Source of the DNA: Trinickia terrae
GTDB taxonomy: Bacteria > Pseudomonadota > Gammaproteobacteria > Burkholderiales > Burkholderiaceae
Reading direction: 5' to 3'
DNA: 64,000 bases
Assembly (NCBI RefSeq): GCF_005144415.1
Contig: NZ_SWJE01000017.1
Span: 62,001-126,000, forward strand
A program made the position numbers and the translations under genes. The notes under the pieces are model-generated. The model searched no databases. It was not told the DNA's origin and was given only the letters and a program-made list of their open reading frames with translations. Of the stretch, positions 24,784-34,915 are shown piece after piece; within the stretch, counting starts at the first letter, position 1; each line of letters starts with the position of its first letter.

Positions 24784-26058
24784 TTACAGATCCAGCAGCA
24801 GGCGGGCCGGATCTTCGAGCGCGTCCTTCATCGCGACGAGCGACAGCACGGCTTCGCGGCCGTCGATGATGCGGTGGTCGTACGACAGCGCGAGGTAGTT
24901 CATCGGACGGATCACGATCTGGCCGTTCTCGACGACCGCACGCTCCTTCGTCGCGTGCACGCCGAGAATCGCCGATTGCGGCGGGTTGATGATCGGCGTC
25001 GAGAGCATCGAGCCGAACACGCCGCCGTTCGAGATCGAGAACGTGCCGCCCGTCATTTCTTCGATCGACAGCTTGCCGTCCTTCGCCTTCTGGCCAAACT
25101 CGGCGATCTTCTTTTCGATGTCAGCGAGGCTCATCTGGTCGGCGTTGCGCAGGATCGGCACCACGAGGCCGCGCGGCGAGCCGACGGCGATGCCGATGTC
25201 GAAGTAGCCGTGATAGACGATGTCGTTGCCGTCGATCGACGCGTTCACGAGCGGGAACTTCTTCAGCGCATGCACGGCCGCCTTCACGAAGAACGACATG
25301 AAGCCGAGCTTCACGCCGTGTTCCTTCTCGAACTTGTCTTTGTACTTGTTGCGCAGGTCCATGACCGGCGCCATGTTCACTTCGTTGAACGTCGTGAGGA
25401 TGGCGTTGGTCTGCTGCGACTCGAGCAGACGCTCGGCGATACGCGCGCGCAGACGCGACATCGGCACGCGCTGCTCCGGACGGTTTTGCAGCCACTTGTC
25501 GGCGGACGGCGCCTTCACGTCCGGCAGCGACGGACGCGCAGCAGCCTTCGCAGGCGCGGCAGCCGGGGCCTTGGCGGCCGGCGCGGGAGCCGCTGCGGCG
25601 GAGCCGGCGGCGAGCACGTCGCCCTTCGTGATGCGGCCGTCGCGGCCGCTGCCTTGCAGTTGGTCGGCGGAGAGGTTCTGCTCGGCCATCAGCTTGCTGG
25701 CGGCCGGCGATGCGGCGGTGCTGGCGGCAGCCGGTGCGGCTGCCGGAGCGGCGACGGGCGCCGGCTGAACTTCGGCCACGCCGGCGGCGGCCGCCGGAGC
25801 TGCGGTACCAGCCTTCGCTTCGGTGTCGATCTTTGCGATGACTTCGTCAGCGACAACGATGTCGCCGTCGTTCTTGATGACTTGCGCGAGCACGCCTGCC
25901 GACGGCGCCGGCACTTCGAGCACGACCTTGTCGGTTTCGATTTCGATGAGGATTTCGTCTTGCGCGACAGCCTCGCCGGGCTTCTTCTTCCACTGCAGCA
26001 TGGTCGCTTCCGAAACCGACTCGGACAGCTGGGGAACCTTGACTTCTACGATAGCCAT
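24784..26058 (-). CDS. odhB: Dihydrolipoamide succinyltransferase (2-oxoglutarate dehydrogenase E2)
   Basis: A 424-residue protein: lipoyl domain 1-78 with the lipoylated Lys in ETDKVVLE (Lys44), an Ala/Pro linker, peripheral subunit-binding domain (about 112-150: [21 protein letters not shown]), another Ala-rich linker and the catalytic domain (about 195-424). The catalytic domain ends with [14 protein letters not shown], holding catalytic His and Asp. Start at 26058 ([11 protein letters not shown]). It transfers succinyl to CoA in the TCA cycle. Between sucA and lpdA. Confidence 0.95.
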   Translation of the reverse strand: MAIVEVKVPQLSESVSEATMLQWKKKPGEAVAQDEILIEIETDKVVLEVPAPSAGVLAQVIKNDGDIVVADEVIAKIDTEAKAGTAAPAAAAGVAEVQPAPVAAPAAAPAAASTAASPAASKLMAEQNLSADQLQGSGRDGRITKGDVLAAGSAAAAPAPAAKAPAAAPAKAAARPSLPDVKAPSADKWLQNRPEQRVPMSRLRARIAERLLESQQTNAILTTFNEVNMAPVMDLRNKYKDKFEKEHGVKLGFMSFFVKAAVHALKKFPLVNASIDGNDIVYHGYFDIGIAVGSPRGLVVPILRNADQMSLADIEKKIAEFGQKAKDGKLSIEEMTGGTFSISNGGVFGSMLSTPIINPPQSAILGVHATKERAVVENGQIVIRPMNYLALSYDHRIIDGREAVLSLVAMKDALEDPARLLLDL

Positions 26059-26150
26059 GTGATTTTCCTGAACTCGTATCTGGGTGTGAGCGCGGACTTT
26101 GCCTGGATTCGCTGGCGCCTGGTCCAAACGGCCCGGTCCAAACGAACTTG

Positions 26151-26176
26151 CGGGAAAGCGCTTCTGCGCTTTCCCG
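26151..26176 (-). promoter_or_regulatory. Hairpin between sucA and odhB
   Basis: CGGGAAAGCGC / GCGCTTTCCCG with a 4-nt loop, 15 bp after the sucA stop on the minus strand. No T-run follows, so it more likely stabilises the sucA 3' end or sets relative expression than terminates. Confidence 0.45.
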
Positions 26177-26191
26177 GTCCGCTGCGTCTGT

Positions 26192-29053
26192 TTATTTAGC
26201 GATCGATGCGCTCTTCAAGCGGCCAAACGCGCCTTCGACCAATGCCTTCTGCTGCTCATAGTGCTTCGCGTAGTAACCGACCGCCGGCGAAGCCGAAGCC
26301 GGACGGCCGCTGTACGCGAGCTTCTGTCCTTCCTTCATGCCGTCCTTCAGGTGGTGTTCGACGTAGAACCACGGGCCTTGGTTTTGCGGCTCGTCCTGCA
26401 CCCAGACCACTTCGGTCGCGTGCTCGTACTTCTTCATTTCCGCTTCGAACTGCTTGTGCGCGAACGGGTACAGCTGCTCGATACGGATGATCGCGACGTC
26501 CGTCGACTTCGATTCGCGGCGGTGCGCGACGAGGTCGTAGTACACGCGGCCCGAGCAGGCGAGCACGCGCTTGACCTTCTTCGTTTCGATCGAGGCGTCG
26601 ACTTCGCCGATGACCGGCTGGAACGAGCCCTTCGCGAGTTCGGAGAGATCCGACACCGCTTCCTTGTGGCGCAGCAGCGACTTCGGCGTCGCGACGATCA
26701 GCGGCTTGCGGAACAAGCGGATCATCTGGCGGCGCAGCAGATGGAAGATCTGCGCGGGTGTCGTCGGCTGGACGACTTGCATGTTGTGGTCCGCGCACAG
26801 CTGCAGGAAGCGCTCGATACGCGTCGACGAATGCTCCGGACCCTGGCCTTCATAGCCGTGCGGCAGCAGCATCGTGAGACCCGACTGGCGGCCCCACTTC
26901 ACTTCGCCCGACGAGATGAACTGGTCGATCACGACTTGCGCGCCGTTCACGAAGTCGCCGAACTGCGCTTCCCAGGCGACGAACGTGTTCGGCTCAGCCG
27001 TGGAGTAGCCGTACTCGAAGCCGAGCACTGCTTCTTCGGAGAGCACCGAGTCGATCACCGTGAACTTGGCCTGGCCTTCCGCGATGTTCTGCAGCGGAAT
27101 GTAGGTGCCGTCGTTCCAGCGCTCGCGGTTCTGGTCGTGCAGCACCGCGTGACGGTGCGTGAACGTGCCGCGGCCCGAGTCCTGGCCCGTCAGGCGCACT
27201 GCGTAGCCGGATGCGACCAGCGATGCGAACGCGAGGTGCTCGCCCATGCCCCAGTCGAGCGGGGCGTCGCCGCGCGCCATCGCGCGGCGGTCGTTGATCA
27301 CGCGCTCGACGAGCGGGTGCACCTTGAAGCTCTCGGGGATCGTGGTGATGCGCTCGCCCAGGCGCTTCAGCTCCGCGAGCGGCACGGCCGTGTCGGCTGC
27401 GTCGGTCCACTTGCGGTTCAGGAACGGCACCCAGTCGACGGCGTACTTGCTCTTGTAGTTCGAGAGCACCGGATCGACCGTGTGATGGCCGTCGTCCATC
27501 GCCTGACGGAACGCCTTGACGTAGGCATCCGGATCTTCCGCGCCGATCACGCCTTGCTGCACGAGCTTTTCCGCGTACAGCGCGCGCGTGCCCGGGTGCT
27601 TGGCGATGGTCTTGTACATCAGCGGCTGCGTCACGGCCGGGGTGTCCTGCTCGTTGTGGCCGAGCTTGCGGAAGCAGATGATGTCGATCACGACATCCTT
27701 GTGGAACTGCATCCGGTAGTCGATCGCGATCTGCGTAGCCAGCACGACCGCTTCCGGATCGTCGCCGTTCACGTGCAGCACCGGCGCTTCGATCATCTTG
27801 ACGACGTCCGAGCAGTACAGCGTCGAGCGCGAATCGCGCGGGTCCGACGTCGTGAAGCCGATCTGGTTGTTGATGACGATGTGCAGCGTGCCGTGCGTGC
27901 CGTAGCCGCGCGTCTGCGCGAGGTTCAGCGTTTCCATCACGACGCCCTGGCCCGCGAAGGCCGCGTCGCCGTGGATCTGCACCGGCAGCACTTGCAGGCC
28001 GTCTTCGTCGCCGCGGCGGTCCATCCGCGCCTTGGCCGAGCCTTCGACCACCGGGTTGACGATTTCGAGGTGCGACGGGTTGAACGCGAGCGACAGGTGG
28101 ACCGGGCCGCCTTCGGTCGAAACGTCCGACGAGAAGCCCTTGTGGTACTTCACGTCGCCGGCCGGCAGGTCGTCGACGTGCTTGCCTTCGAATTCGGCGA
28201 ACAGATCGGACGGCATCTTGCCGAGCGTATTGACCAGCACGTTCAGACGGCCGCGGTGGGCCATGCCGATGACGATTTCCTGCACGCCCTTCGAGCCCGA
28301 GTGGCGGACGACTTCGTCCATCGACGCGATGAAGCTCTCGCCGCCTTCGAGCGAGAAGCGCTTCTGGCCGACGTACTTGGTGTGCAGATAGCGCTCGAGG
28401 CCTTCGGCGGCCGTCAGGCGGTTCAGGATGTGCTTCTTCTTGTCAGCCGAGAAGTTCGGCGTGGCGCGGATCGATTCGAGCCGCTCCTGCCACCAGCGCT
28501 TCTGCTCCGGATCGCTGATGTACATGTACTCGGCGCCGATCGTGCCGCAGTAGGTATCGCGCAGCGACTTGACGATGTCGCGCAGCGACGCCTGCTCGAA
28601 CCCGAAGTACAGGTTGCTGGCGCTGAACGTCTGGTCCATGTCGGCTTCGGTGAAGTCGTAGAACGCAGGTTCGAGCTCGGGGATGGCGGGACGCTCGCGA
28701 CGCTTCAGGGGATCGAGATTGGCCCATTGCGAGCCGAGGAAGCGATAGGCGCTGATGAGGGTCTGGACGTGGACCTGCTTGCGGGCCGTGGCGAGGTTCT
28801 CGCCGGCTTCGGCTTCGCGCGGAATGAACGCGTTGGCCTTGGCGCGCTGGGCAAACGATTCGACGATCGGGCCGTGGGCCACGTCGTTGACGGCGGAGCC
28901 ATCCGACGCCGGGACGTTCTGCAACGCGTCGAAATACTCGCGCCAGTTCTCGGGCACTGACGCCGGATTGTCGAGATATTGCTCGTACAGTTCTTCAACG
29001 TACGGAGCATTGCCGCCGAACAGGTACGAGTTCAGCTGGGATTGCTTCATCAT
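26192..29053 (-). CDS. sucA: 2-oxoglutarate dehydrogenase E1 component
   Basis: A 953-residue thiamine-diphosphate enzyme, the usual length. N-terminal [27 protein letters not shown]-domain motifs [30 protein letters not shown], and [19 protein letters not shown]-terminal transketolase-like half with [16 protein letters not shown] chose ATG 29053 rather than the GTG at 29065, because AAAGG lies directly against that GTG but 11 nt before the ATG. It decarboxylates 2-oxoglutarate and loads succinyl on E2. First gene of the operon, behind a structured leader. Confidence 0.95.
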   Translation of the reverse strand: MMKQSQLNSYLFGGNAPYVEELYEQYLDNPASVPENWREYFDALQNVPASDGSAVNDVAHGPIVESFAQRAKANAFIPREAEAGENLATARKQVHVQTLISAYRFLGSQWANLDPLKRRERPAIPELEPAFYDFTEADMDQTFSASNLYFGFEQASLRDIVKSLRDTYCGTIGAEYMYISDPEQKRWWQERLESIRATPNFSADKKKHILNRLTAAEGLERYLHTKYVGQKRFSLEGGESFIASMDEVVRHSGSKGVQEIVIGMAHRGRLNVLVNTLGKMPSDLFAEFEGKHVDDLPAGDVKYHKGFSSDVSTEGGPVHLSLAFNPSHLEIVNPVVEGSAKARMDRRGDEDGLQVLPVQIHGDAAFAGQGVVMETLNLAQTRGYGTHGTLHIVINNQIGFTTSDPRDSRSTLYCSDVVKMIEAPVLHVNGDDPEAVVLATQIAIDYRMQFHKDVVIDIICFRKLGHNEQDTPAVTQPLMYKTIAKHPGTRALYAEKLVQQGVIGAEDPDAYVKAFRQAMDDGHHTVDPVLSNYKSKYAVDWVPFLNRKWTDAADTAVPLAELKRLGERITTIPESFKVHPLVERVINDRRAMARGDAPLDWGMGEHLAFASLVASGYAVRLTGQDSGRGTFTHRHAVLHDQNRERWNDGTYIPLQNIAEGQAKFTVIDSVLSEEAVLGFEYGYSTAEPNTFVAWEAQFGDFVNGAQVVIDQFISSGEVKWGRQSGLTMLLPHGYEGQGPEHSSTRIERFLQLCADHNMQVVQPTTPAQIFHLLRRQMIRLFRKPLIVATPKSLLRHKEAVSDLSELAKGSFQPVIGEVDASIETKKVKRVLACSGRVYYDLVAHRRESKSTDVAIIRIEQLYPFAHKQFEAEMKKYEHATEVVWVQDEPQNQGPWFYVEHHLKDGMKEGQKLAYSGRPASASPAVGYYAKHYEQQKALVEGAFGRLKSASIAK

Positions 29054-29190
29054 GTTTACGCTCACCTTTCTTCGAGTTTCTCGAGAAATAGCGGGTTACT
29101 CAACCTTCCGCGACACGGCCTGACCGTTTAGCGGATTGCGCGAATCAAGTCTTGCTTGGAAGGACCTAAAACTAGCGCCGGTAGCATAGC
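29054..29190 (-). ncRNA. sucA leader (candidate sucA RNA motif)
   Basis: The 137-nt 5' region of sucA. A sucA RNA motif in presumed 5' UTRs of Burkholderiales sucA genes is established knowledge. Here a CGAG-AAA-CTCG hairpin (29073-29083) stands immediately before the AAAGG ribosome site (29065-29069), as expected for translational control. A TATGCT -10-like box (minus strand) near 29180 could start the transcript. Assignment rests on position and this hairpin, not on a covariance search. Confidence 0.55.
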
Positions 29191-29234
29191 ACAGAACGCA
29201 TATATGAGATTCCGCAAACATTCTTGAAATAAAC

Positions 29235-29259
29235 AAAAAGCCGCTGGACAGCGGCTTTT
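29235..29259 (-). terminator. Intrinsic terminator of typA
   Basis: Stem AAAAGCCGCT / AGCGGCTTTT, 4-nt loop, followed on the minus strand by further T residues (TTTTTGTTTATTTC). It begins 33 bp after the typA stop and precedes the sucA promoter region. Confidence 0.85.
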
Positions 29260-29291
29260 GTTGGTGCTAGGCGAAGCGCTTCGTGAAACGC

Positions 29292-31118
29292 TTAATCGAC
29301 TGCGGCCTCACGGCTCGCGCGGCGGCGCTCATGCTCCTTCAGATGGCGCTTGCGCAGACGAATCGACTGCGGCGTCACCTCGACGAGCTCGTCGTCGTCG
29401 ATGAACTCGACGGCGTACTCGAGCGACATCTGGATCGGCGGCACGAGGCGCACGGCCTCGTCGGTACCCGACGCGCGGACGTTGGTCAGCTGCTTGCCCT
29501 TGATCGGGTTCACGACGAGGTCGTTGTCGCGGCTGTGGATGCCAATGATCATCCCTTCGTAGAGCGCATCGCCCGGCTTCACGAACATGCGGCCGCGGTC
29601 CTGGAGCTTCCACAACGCGTAGGCCACGGCCGCGCCGTCGTCCTGCGAGATCAGCACGCCGTTGCGGCGCTCGCCGAGCGAGCCTTCCTTGACCGGTGCG
29701 TATTCGTCGAACACGTGGCTCATCAGGCCCGTGCCGCGCGTGAGCGTCAGGAACTCGCCCTGGAAGCCGATCAGGCCGCGCGCCGGAATACGGTACTCGA
29801 GGCGCGTGCGGCCGCGGCCGTCGGACGCCATGTCGAGCATCTCGCCCTTGCGGCGGCCGAGCTCTTCCATCACGCCGCCCTGGTGGCCGTCTTCGAGATC
29901 GACAGTCAGCAGCTCGTACGGCTCGTGCTTCACGCCATCGACTTCGTGCATCACCACGCGCGGACGCGACACAGCCAGCTCGTAGCCCTCGCGGCGCATG
30001 TTTTCGATCAGGATCGTCAGGTGCAGTTCACCGCGCCCCGCCACCTCGAACACCGTTTCGTCACCGGTATCGCGCACGCGCAGCGCCACGTTGTGGTTCA
30101 GCTCCTTCATCAGGCGATCGCGAATCTGGCGGCTCGTGACGAACTTGCCTTCCTTGCCGGCGAGCGGCGACGAGTTGACGACGAAGTTCATCGTCAGCGT
30201 GGGCTCGTCGACGGTGATCATCGGCAGCGCCTCGGGCGTATCGGGCGCGCAGATCGTCGCGCCGATGCCGATTTCCTCGATGCCGTTGATGAGCACGATG
30301 TCGCCGGCCTGCGCCTCGTCGACCTGCACGCGCTCCAGGCCCTGGAACGACAGCACCTGGTTGATCTTGCGGTTCAGGATCTCGCCTTCCGGACCGAAGC
30401 GCACGACGACCTGCTGGCCCGGCTTGACGCGTCCACGCGCGATGCGGCCCACACCGATGCGGCCGACGTAGGTCGAGTAGTCGAGCGAGGTGATTTGCAG
30501 TTGCAGCGGCGCGTCGGGATCGGCCGGGCGCACCGGCACGTGCTCGAGGATCGCCTCGAAGAGCGGACGCATGTCGCCTTCGCGGGCGCTCGGCTCGAGA
30601 GACGCATAGCCGTTCAGGCCCGATGCATACACCACCGGGAAGTCGAGCTGCTCCTCGGTCGCGCCGAGCTTGTCGAACAGATCGAAGGTCTGGTTGATGA
30701 CCCAGTCGATGCGGGCGCCCGGGCGGTCGATCTTGTTGACGACGACGATCGGCTTCAGGCCGAGCGCGAGCGCCTTCTTCGTGACGAAGCGGGTTTGCGG
30801 CATCGGGCCCTCGACCGCGTCGACGAGCAGCAGCACCGAGTCGACCATCGACAACACGCGCTCCACCTCTCCGCCGAAGTCCGCGTGCCCCGGGGTGTCG
30901 ACGATATTGATGTGGGTGCCTTCGTATTCGACCGCGCAGTTCTTCGCGAGAATCGTGATGCCGCGCTCTTTTTCAATGTCGTTCGAGTCCATCACGCGCT
31001 CGGCGATCTGCTGGTTCTCTCGGAACGTGCCCGACTGGCGAAGCAGTTGGTCGACGAGCGTGGTCTTGCCGTGGTCGACGTGGGCAATGATGGCGATATT
31101 GCGGAGGGCGCGGGTCAT
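29292..31118 (-). CDS. typA: Ribosome-associated GTPase TypA/BipA
   Basis: A 608-residue translational GTPase, standard length. G1 AHVDHGKTT (12-20), G3 [17 protein letters not shown]4 NKIDRPGAR, then EF-G-like domains and the TypA-specific C-terminus. Start at 31118 (MTRALRN); the in-frame ATG at 31139 would add 7 residues. TypA acts in 50S assembly and stress or low-temperature growth. Monocistronic, with an extended -10 TGCTATAAT upstream and its own terminator. Confidence 0.95.
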   Translation of the reverse strand: MTRALRNIAIIAHVDHGKTTLVDQLLRQSGTFRENQQIAERVMDSNDIEKERGITILAKNCAVEYEGTHINIVDTPGHADFGGEVERVLSMVDSVLLLVDAVEGPMPQTRFVTKKALALGLKPIVVVNKIDRPGARIDWVINQTFDLFDKLGATEEQLDFPVVYASGLNGYASLEPSAREGDMRPLFEAILEHVPVRPADPDAPLQLQITSLDYSTYVGRIGVGRIARGRVKPGQQVVVRFGPEGEILNRKINQVLSFQGLERVQVDEAQAGDIVLINGIEEIGIGATICAPDTPEALPMITVDEPTLTMNFVVNSSPLAGKEGKFVTSRQIRDRLMKELNHNVALRVRDTGDETVFEVAGRGELHLTILIENMRREGYELAVSRPRVVMHEVDGVKHEPYELLTVDLEDGHQGGVMEELGRRKGEMLDMASDGRGRTRLEYRIPARGLIGFQGEFLTLTRGTGLMSHVFDEYAPVKEGSLGERRNGVLISQDDGAAVAYALWKLQDRGRMFVKPGDALYEGMIIGIHSRDNDLVVNPIKGKQLTNVRASGTDEAVRLVPPIQMSLEYAVEFIDDDELVEVTPQSIRLRKRHLKEHERRRASREAAVD

Positions 31119-31235
31119 AGGAACCTGGGTGCGCAACAAGTGTGCGCGAAATGAAAAACACGTTGAGCGCGCTTGGGCTGGCTAGCCGGGCAAAAGCCCG
31201 AGCACCGGCTTGGGACGCACATTGGACAGCCAAAA

Positions 31236-31241
31236 ATTATA
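31236..31241 (-). promoter_or_regulatory. typA -10 box (TATAAT)
   Basis: TGCTATAAT on the minus strand: a consensus -10 with a TG extension, about 118 bp before the typA start. A clear -35 is lacking, which fits an extended -10 promoter. Confidence 0.6.
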
Positions 31242-31382
31242 GCACGCGCGAGTGACGCGCGATTACCACACCTTCGCCCCGCGTGGCAGCGCCGGATCGA
31301 CTCAGCCCCCCCCCAAGGCGCCGGAACGCCGAAAGTCATCTCGACATTCACCATACTGGCAGTAGGCACTTAATACACAGAT

Positions 31383-31451
31383 ACCCAAGTTGGGTTGTAA
31401 TAACGCTTGCCGCGTCAACTAACCGCACCTATACTCCTGCCTAGTCAACTA
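31383..31451 (+). promoter_or_regulatory. Promoter/operator region of the efflux cluster
   Basis: ACCCAAGTTGGGT (31383-31395) is a near-perfect palindrome. GTCAACTA occurs twice (31414-31421 and 31444-31451), 30 bp apart. All lie within 90 bp of the MarR start and are the likely binding sites of that repressor; which of them is used cannot be told. Confidence 0.5.
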
Positions 31452-31470
31452 TTGCACTCGCACGGGAATC

Positions 31471-31947
31471 ATGACGGAAACCACCCCTACGCTGCCCAAA
31501 GAGCTGCGCGACTACCAAGTGGGCGAGAGCGTCGGCTATCTGATCACACGCGTGAAATCGACGATGTCGAACATGGTCACGCAGCGCACGATGGCGGAGT
31601 TGGGCATCACCAGCACGCAGGCGAGCATCCTGTTCATGGTCGCGAGCGGCCGGTGCCTGGTGGCGGCCGAGCTGGCGCGGGACTACGGGATCGACGCGAG
31701 CGCCGTCACGCGCCTGCTCGACCGGCTCGAAAAGCGCGGCCTGCTCTCGCGCGTGCGCAGCAACGAGGATCGCCGCGTGGTCCGGCTCGCCTTGACGCCC
31801 GAGGGCTACGAGCTTGCCGCGCGCCTGCCGGAAGTCTTCACGAGCGTGCGGGACAAGCTGCTCGCCGGCTTCACGCCCGAGGAAGTCGGGTTCTTGAAAA
31901 GCATGCTGCGGCGCGTCCTCGCCAACAACGGCGATCAGGCGAATTGA
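31471..31947 (+). CDS. MarR/EmrR-family regulator of the adjacent efflux pump
   Basis: A 158-residue MarR-type winged helix protein. Visible features: N-terminal dimer helices (GESVGYLITRVKSTMSNMVTQR), recognition helix ARDYGIDASAVTRLLDRLEKRG (about 70-90) and the wing DRRVVRLALTPEGYEL. It is first in a four-gene unit with an outer membrane channel, a membrane-fusion protein and an MFS pump, the classical EmrR-EmrAB arrangement. It probably represses the unit until a phenolic or lipophilic drug binds. Confidence 0.88.
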   Translation: MTETTPTLPKELRDYQVGESVGYLITRVKSTMSNMVTQRTMAELGITSTQASILFMVASGRCLVAAELARDYGIDASAVTRLLDRLEKRGLLSRVRSNEDRRVVRLALTPEGYELAARLPEVFTSVRDKLLAGFTPEEVGFLKSMLRRVLANNGDQAN

Positions 31948-32044
31948 GCCCGGAACGCAGTCGGCCACGAGGCAATTCACAGTCGAACTGCCTAGAAAAA
32001 TACTTGCAGGGTCCATGATCACACTCCAATCCAAGAGTCGAGCG

Positions 32045-33550
32045 ATGAAATCCCTTTCTCTGTCGGCCCGTGCACTGCCGCGCCGGCGGGCTGGCAACGC
32101 GGCGGTCGCGGCAGTCGCCGCGCTTGCCCTCGCCGGCTGCGCGAACTACTTCGGCATCAAGAGCGACAAGCAGATCGCGCCGGCGACCCAGTTCGAATCC
32201 GCGCAAAGCCTGCCCGGCCAAGGCGGACAGTGGCCGTCGCTCGACTGGGCCGCGCAGTTCGGCGACCCGCAATTGCCCAAGCTGATCGCCGAGGCGCTCG
32301 AGGGCAACCCGACTATCGCCCAGGCGCAGGCGCGCCTCGCCAAGGCGCAGTCCTATATCGAAAGCTCGCGCTCCAACCTTTATCCGAAAGTCAACGGCAG
32401 CTATTCGTGGACCCGCGAGCTGTTCTCGGGCAACGGGCTCTATCCGCCGCCCTACGGCGGCTCCTGGTACAGCGAGAACAACGCGCTCGCGAGCGCCTCC
32501 TGGGACCTCGACCTGTGGGGCAAGAACCGCGCGAAGCTTGATTCGGCGGTCTCGCAGGAGAAGGCGGCCGAAGCCGACATGCAGCAGGCGCGAATCACGC
32601 TGGCGTCGTCGGTGGCGCGCACGTATAACCAGCTGGCCCAGCTCTACGCGCTGCGCGACATCGCCCAGCGCGAAATCAAGAACCGCCAGGATGTCAGCTC
32701 GATCACGAACGACCGCGTCGGCGCCGGCCTCGACACCAACGTCGAGAAACAGACGGCGATCGGCAATATCGCGAGCAGCCAGACGACACTGTCTGACTAC
32801 GACGGCCAGATCGCGATCACGCGCTATCAGCTGGCCGCCCTGCTCGGCAAGGGGCCGGATCGCGGACTGCAAATCGCCGAGCCGTCGCTCGCGCCGGACG
32901 GCAAGGTCGCCCTGCCCGACAACCTGCCGGCCGATCTGGTCTCGCGCCGGCCCGACATCGTCGCGGCGCGCTGGCAAGTGGAGGCTGCAATGCACGACGT
33001 GAAGGAAGCGAAGGCGGAGTTCTTCCCCGACGTGAACCTCGCCGCCGCGGCCGGCTTCGACGCGTTCGGCTGGGGGCGCTTTTTGACCTCGTCGAGCCGC
33101 CAGATCCAGTTCGGCCCGGCGATCCACCTGCCGATCTTCGACGCCGGCGCGCTGCGCTCGCAATTGAAGGGACGCTACGCGGACTTCGACCTCGACGTCG
33201 CGAACTACAACCAAACGCTCGTCAGCGCGCTGTCCGACGTCGCCACGCAGGTGGCGTCGATCCGCTCGATCGATCAGCAGATGGGCGACGCGCAGCGCGC
33301 ACTCGACGCCTCGACCAAGGCCTACCAGCTCGCGGTGATCCGCTACAAGGCGGGGCTATCGCCGCAGCTGCAGGTGCTGAACGCGGACATCAACCGCCTG
33401 TCGGCCGAGCAGACCGTGACCAACCTGAAGATGCGGCGGCGCGACATGCAGCTCGCGCTGATCAAGGCGCTCGGCGGCGGTTTCGACGCGAACGCCGCGG
33501 GCCTGACGGCGCCCGCCGCCGACGCATCGGCCGCGCATGCGCCAGGCTGA
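32045..33550 (+). CDS. NodT-type outer membrane efflux lipoprotein
   Basis: A 501-residue RND/MFS-type outer membrane factor. Signal with lipobox LAGC (Cys about 30: ALALAGCANYFG), then two OEP repeats (about 55-250 and 260-470), each with long helices and beta-strands; LPADLVSRRPDIVAARWQVEAA is the conserved repeat-2 start. Start 32045 gives a proper signal peptide; an ATG at 32015 would add 10 residues. It forms the exit duct for the downstream EmrA and EmrB proteins. Confidence 0.88.
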   Translation: MKSLSLSARALPRRRAGNAAVAAVAALALAGCANYFGIKSDKQIAPATQFESAQSLPGQGGQWPSLDWAAQFGDPQLPKLIAEALEGNPTIAQAQARLAKAQSYIESSRSNLYPKVNGSYSWTRELFSGNGLYPPPYGGSWYSENNALASASWDLDLWGKNRAKLDSAVSQEKAAEADMQQARITLASSVARTYNQLAQLYALRDIAQREIKNRQDVSSITNDRVGAGLDTNVEKQTAIGNIASSQTTLSDYDGQIAITRYQLAALLGKGPDRGLQIAEPSLAPDGKVALPDNLPADLVSRRPDIVAARWQVEAAMHDVKEAKAEFFPDVNLAAAAGFDAFGWGRFLTSSSRQIQFGPAIHLPIFDAGALRSQLKGRYADFDLDVANYNQTLVSALSDVATQVASIRSIDQQMGDAQRALDASTKAYQLAVIRYKAGLSPQLQVLNADINRLSAEQTVTNLKMRRRDMQLALIKALGGGFDANAAGLTAPAADASAAHAPG

Positions 33551-33630
33551 ACCGCACCGCCACCACACGCAACTGAACGACCAAGACGACCAAGACGACC
33601 AAGATTGTTGAGAGAATACGGAGCATTCCA

Positions 33631-34875
33631 ATGAGTGACACCCAACAAGCCGCCGCCGGCGCGCAGCCGAAATCGAACGGCAAGCGCAAGCGGATGATGA
33701 CGCTGCTCGTCATCGTGATCCTGATCGCGGCCACAGCCTACGGCCTCTACTATTTCCTCGATGCGCGCTTCCACGAAAACACCGACGACGCCTACGTGAA
33801 CGGCAACGTCGTGCAGATCACGCCGCAGGTCACGGGCACCGTGGTCGCGGTCAACGCCGACGATACACAGACCGTCAAGGAAGGCGATCCGCTCGTCGTG
33901 CTCGACGGCGCCGACGCGAGCATCACGCTGCAGCAGGCCGAGGCGAATCTCGCACAGACGGTGCGCCAGGTGCGCGGTCTCTTCGTCGACGACAACCAAT
34001 ACCAGGCTCAAGTCGCGCTGCGCGACTCCGATCTCTCGAAGGCGCAGGACGATCTGCGCCGCCGCATGCAGGTCGCCCAGACGGGCGCCGTCTCGCAGGA
34101 AGAAATCTCGCACGCGCGCGACGCCGTGAAGGCCGCGCAGGCCTCGCTCGACGCCGCCCAGCAGCAGCTCGCCTCGAACCGCGCGCTGACCGCCAACACG
34201 ACGATCGCCACGCACCCGAACGTGATGGCGGCCGCCGCGAAGGTTCGCGACGCCTATCTCGCGAACGCGCGCAACATGCTGCCGGCGCCGGTCACAGGCT
34301 ACGTGGCGAAGCGCTCGGTGCAGGTCGGCCAGCGCGTGTCGCCGGGTACGCCGCTGATGGCGATCGTGCCGCTGAACGCCGTCTGGATCGACGCAAACTT
34401 CAAGGAAGTGCAGTTGAAGCACATGCGCATCGGCCAGCCGGTCGAGATGACCGCCGACGTGTACGGCTCGTCGGTCGTCTTCCACGGCAAGGTGATCGGC
34501 TTCTCGGCGGGCACGGGCTCGGCCTTCTCGCTGCTGCCGGCGCAGAACGCAACCGGCAACTGGATCAAGGTCGTGCAGCGCCTGCCGGTGCGGATCTCGC
34601 TCGATCCGCAAGAGCTCGCGAAGCATCCGCTGCGCATCGGCCTGTCGATGCAAGTCGACGTGAACATCAAGCAAGACGAAGGCGGTCAGCTCGGCAACGC
34701 GCCGAACACCGTCTACTCGACCGACGTGTTCAAGAAGTACGGCGACGAAGCCAACGCGGAAATCGGGCGCATCATCGCCGAGAACGCGGGTCCGAACGCC
34801 GGCCTGCCGCAGAAGGCGGGGTCCGCCCTTGCGGCAAGTAGCGCGACGGCAGCGAAAGGCGCGTCGCGCAGCTGA
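33631..34875 (+). CDS. emrA: EmrA-type membrane fusion protein
   Basis: A 414-residue HlyD/EmrA adaptor. One N-terminal membrane helix (about 25-48: MMTLLVIVILIAATAYGLYYFL), biotinyl-lipoyl-like segments (NTDDAYVNGNVVQITPQVTG and APVTGYVAKRSVQVGQRVSPGTPL), a helical hairpin between (about 95-200), and a C-terminal beta-barrel. It bridges EmrB in the inner membrane to the outer membrane channel encoded just upstream. Three 9-bp tandem GACCAAGAC repeats (33579-33605) lie in the gap before it. Confidence 0.92.
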   Translation: MSDTQQAAAGAQPKSNGKRKRMMTLLVIVILIAATAYGLYYFLDARFHENTDDAYVNGNVVQITPQVTGTVVAVNADDTQTVKEGDPLVVLDGADASITLQQAEANLAQTVRQVRGLFVDDNQYQAQVALRDSDLSKAQDDLRRRMQVAQTGAVSQEEISHARDAVKAAQASLDAAQQQLASNRALTANTTIATHPNVMAAAAKVRDAYLANARNMLPAPVTGYVAKRSVQVGQRVSPGTPLMAIVPLNAVWIDANFKEVQLKHMRIGQPVEMTADVYGSSVVFHGKVIGFSAGTGSAFSLLPAQNATGNWIKVVQRLPVRISLDPQELAKHPLRIGLSMQVDVNIKQDEGGQLGNAPNTVYSTDVFKKYGDEANAEIGRIIAENAGPNAGLPQKAGSALAASSATAAKGASRS

Positions 34876-34915
34876 CCGGGCGGCCGCAAGCCACCGAACC
34901 AAGGTCCCAAGCTCA

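Noticed and set aside
26099-28960. Long plus-strand frame opposite sucA
   Set aside because: It has no recognisable domain, composition typical of an antisense shadow, and sucA opposite is unambiguous.
31306-31314. Run of nine C as a phase-variation tract
   Set aside because: It is intergenic, between the typA promoter and the emr promoter, and does not lie in a reading frame or between promoter boxes.
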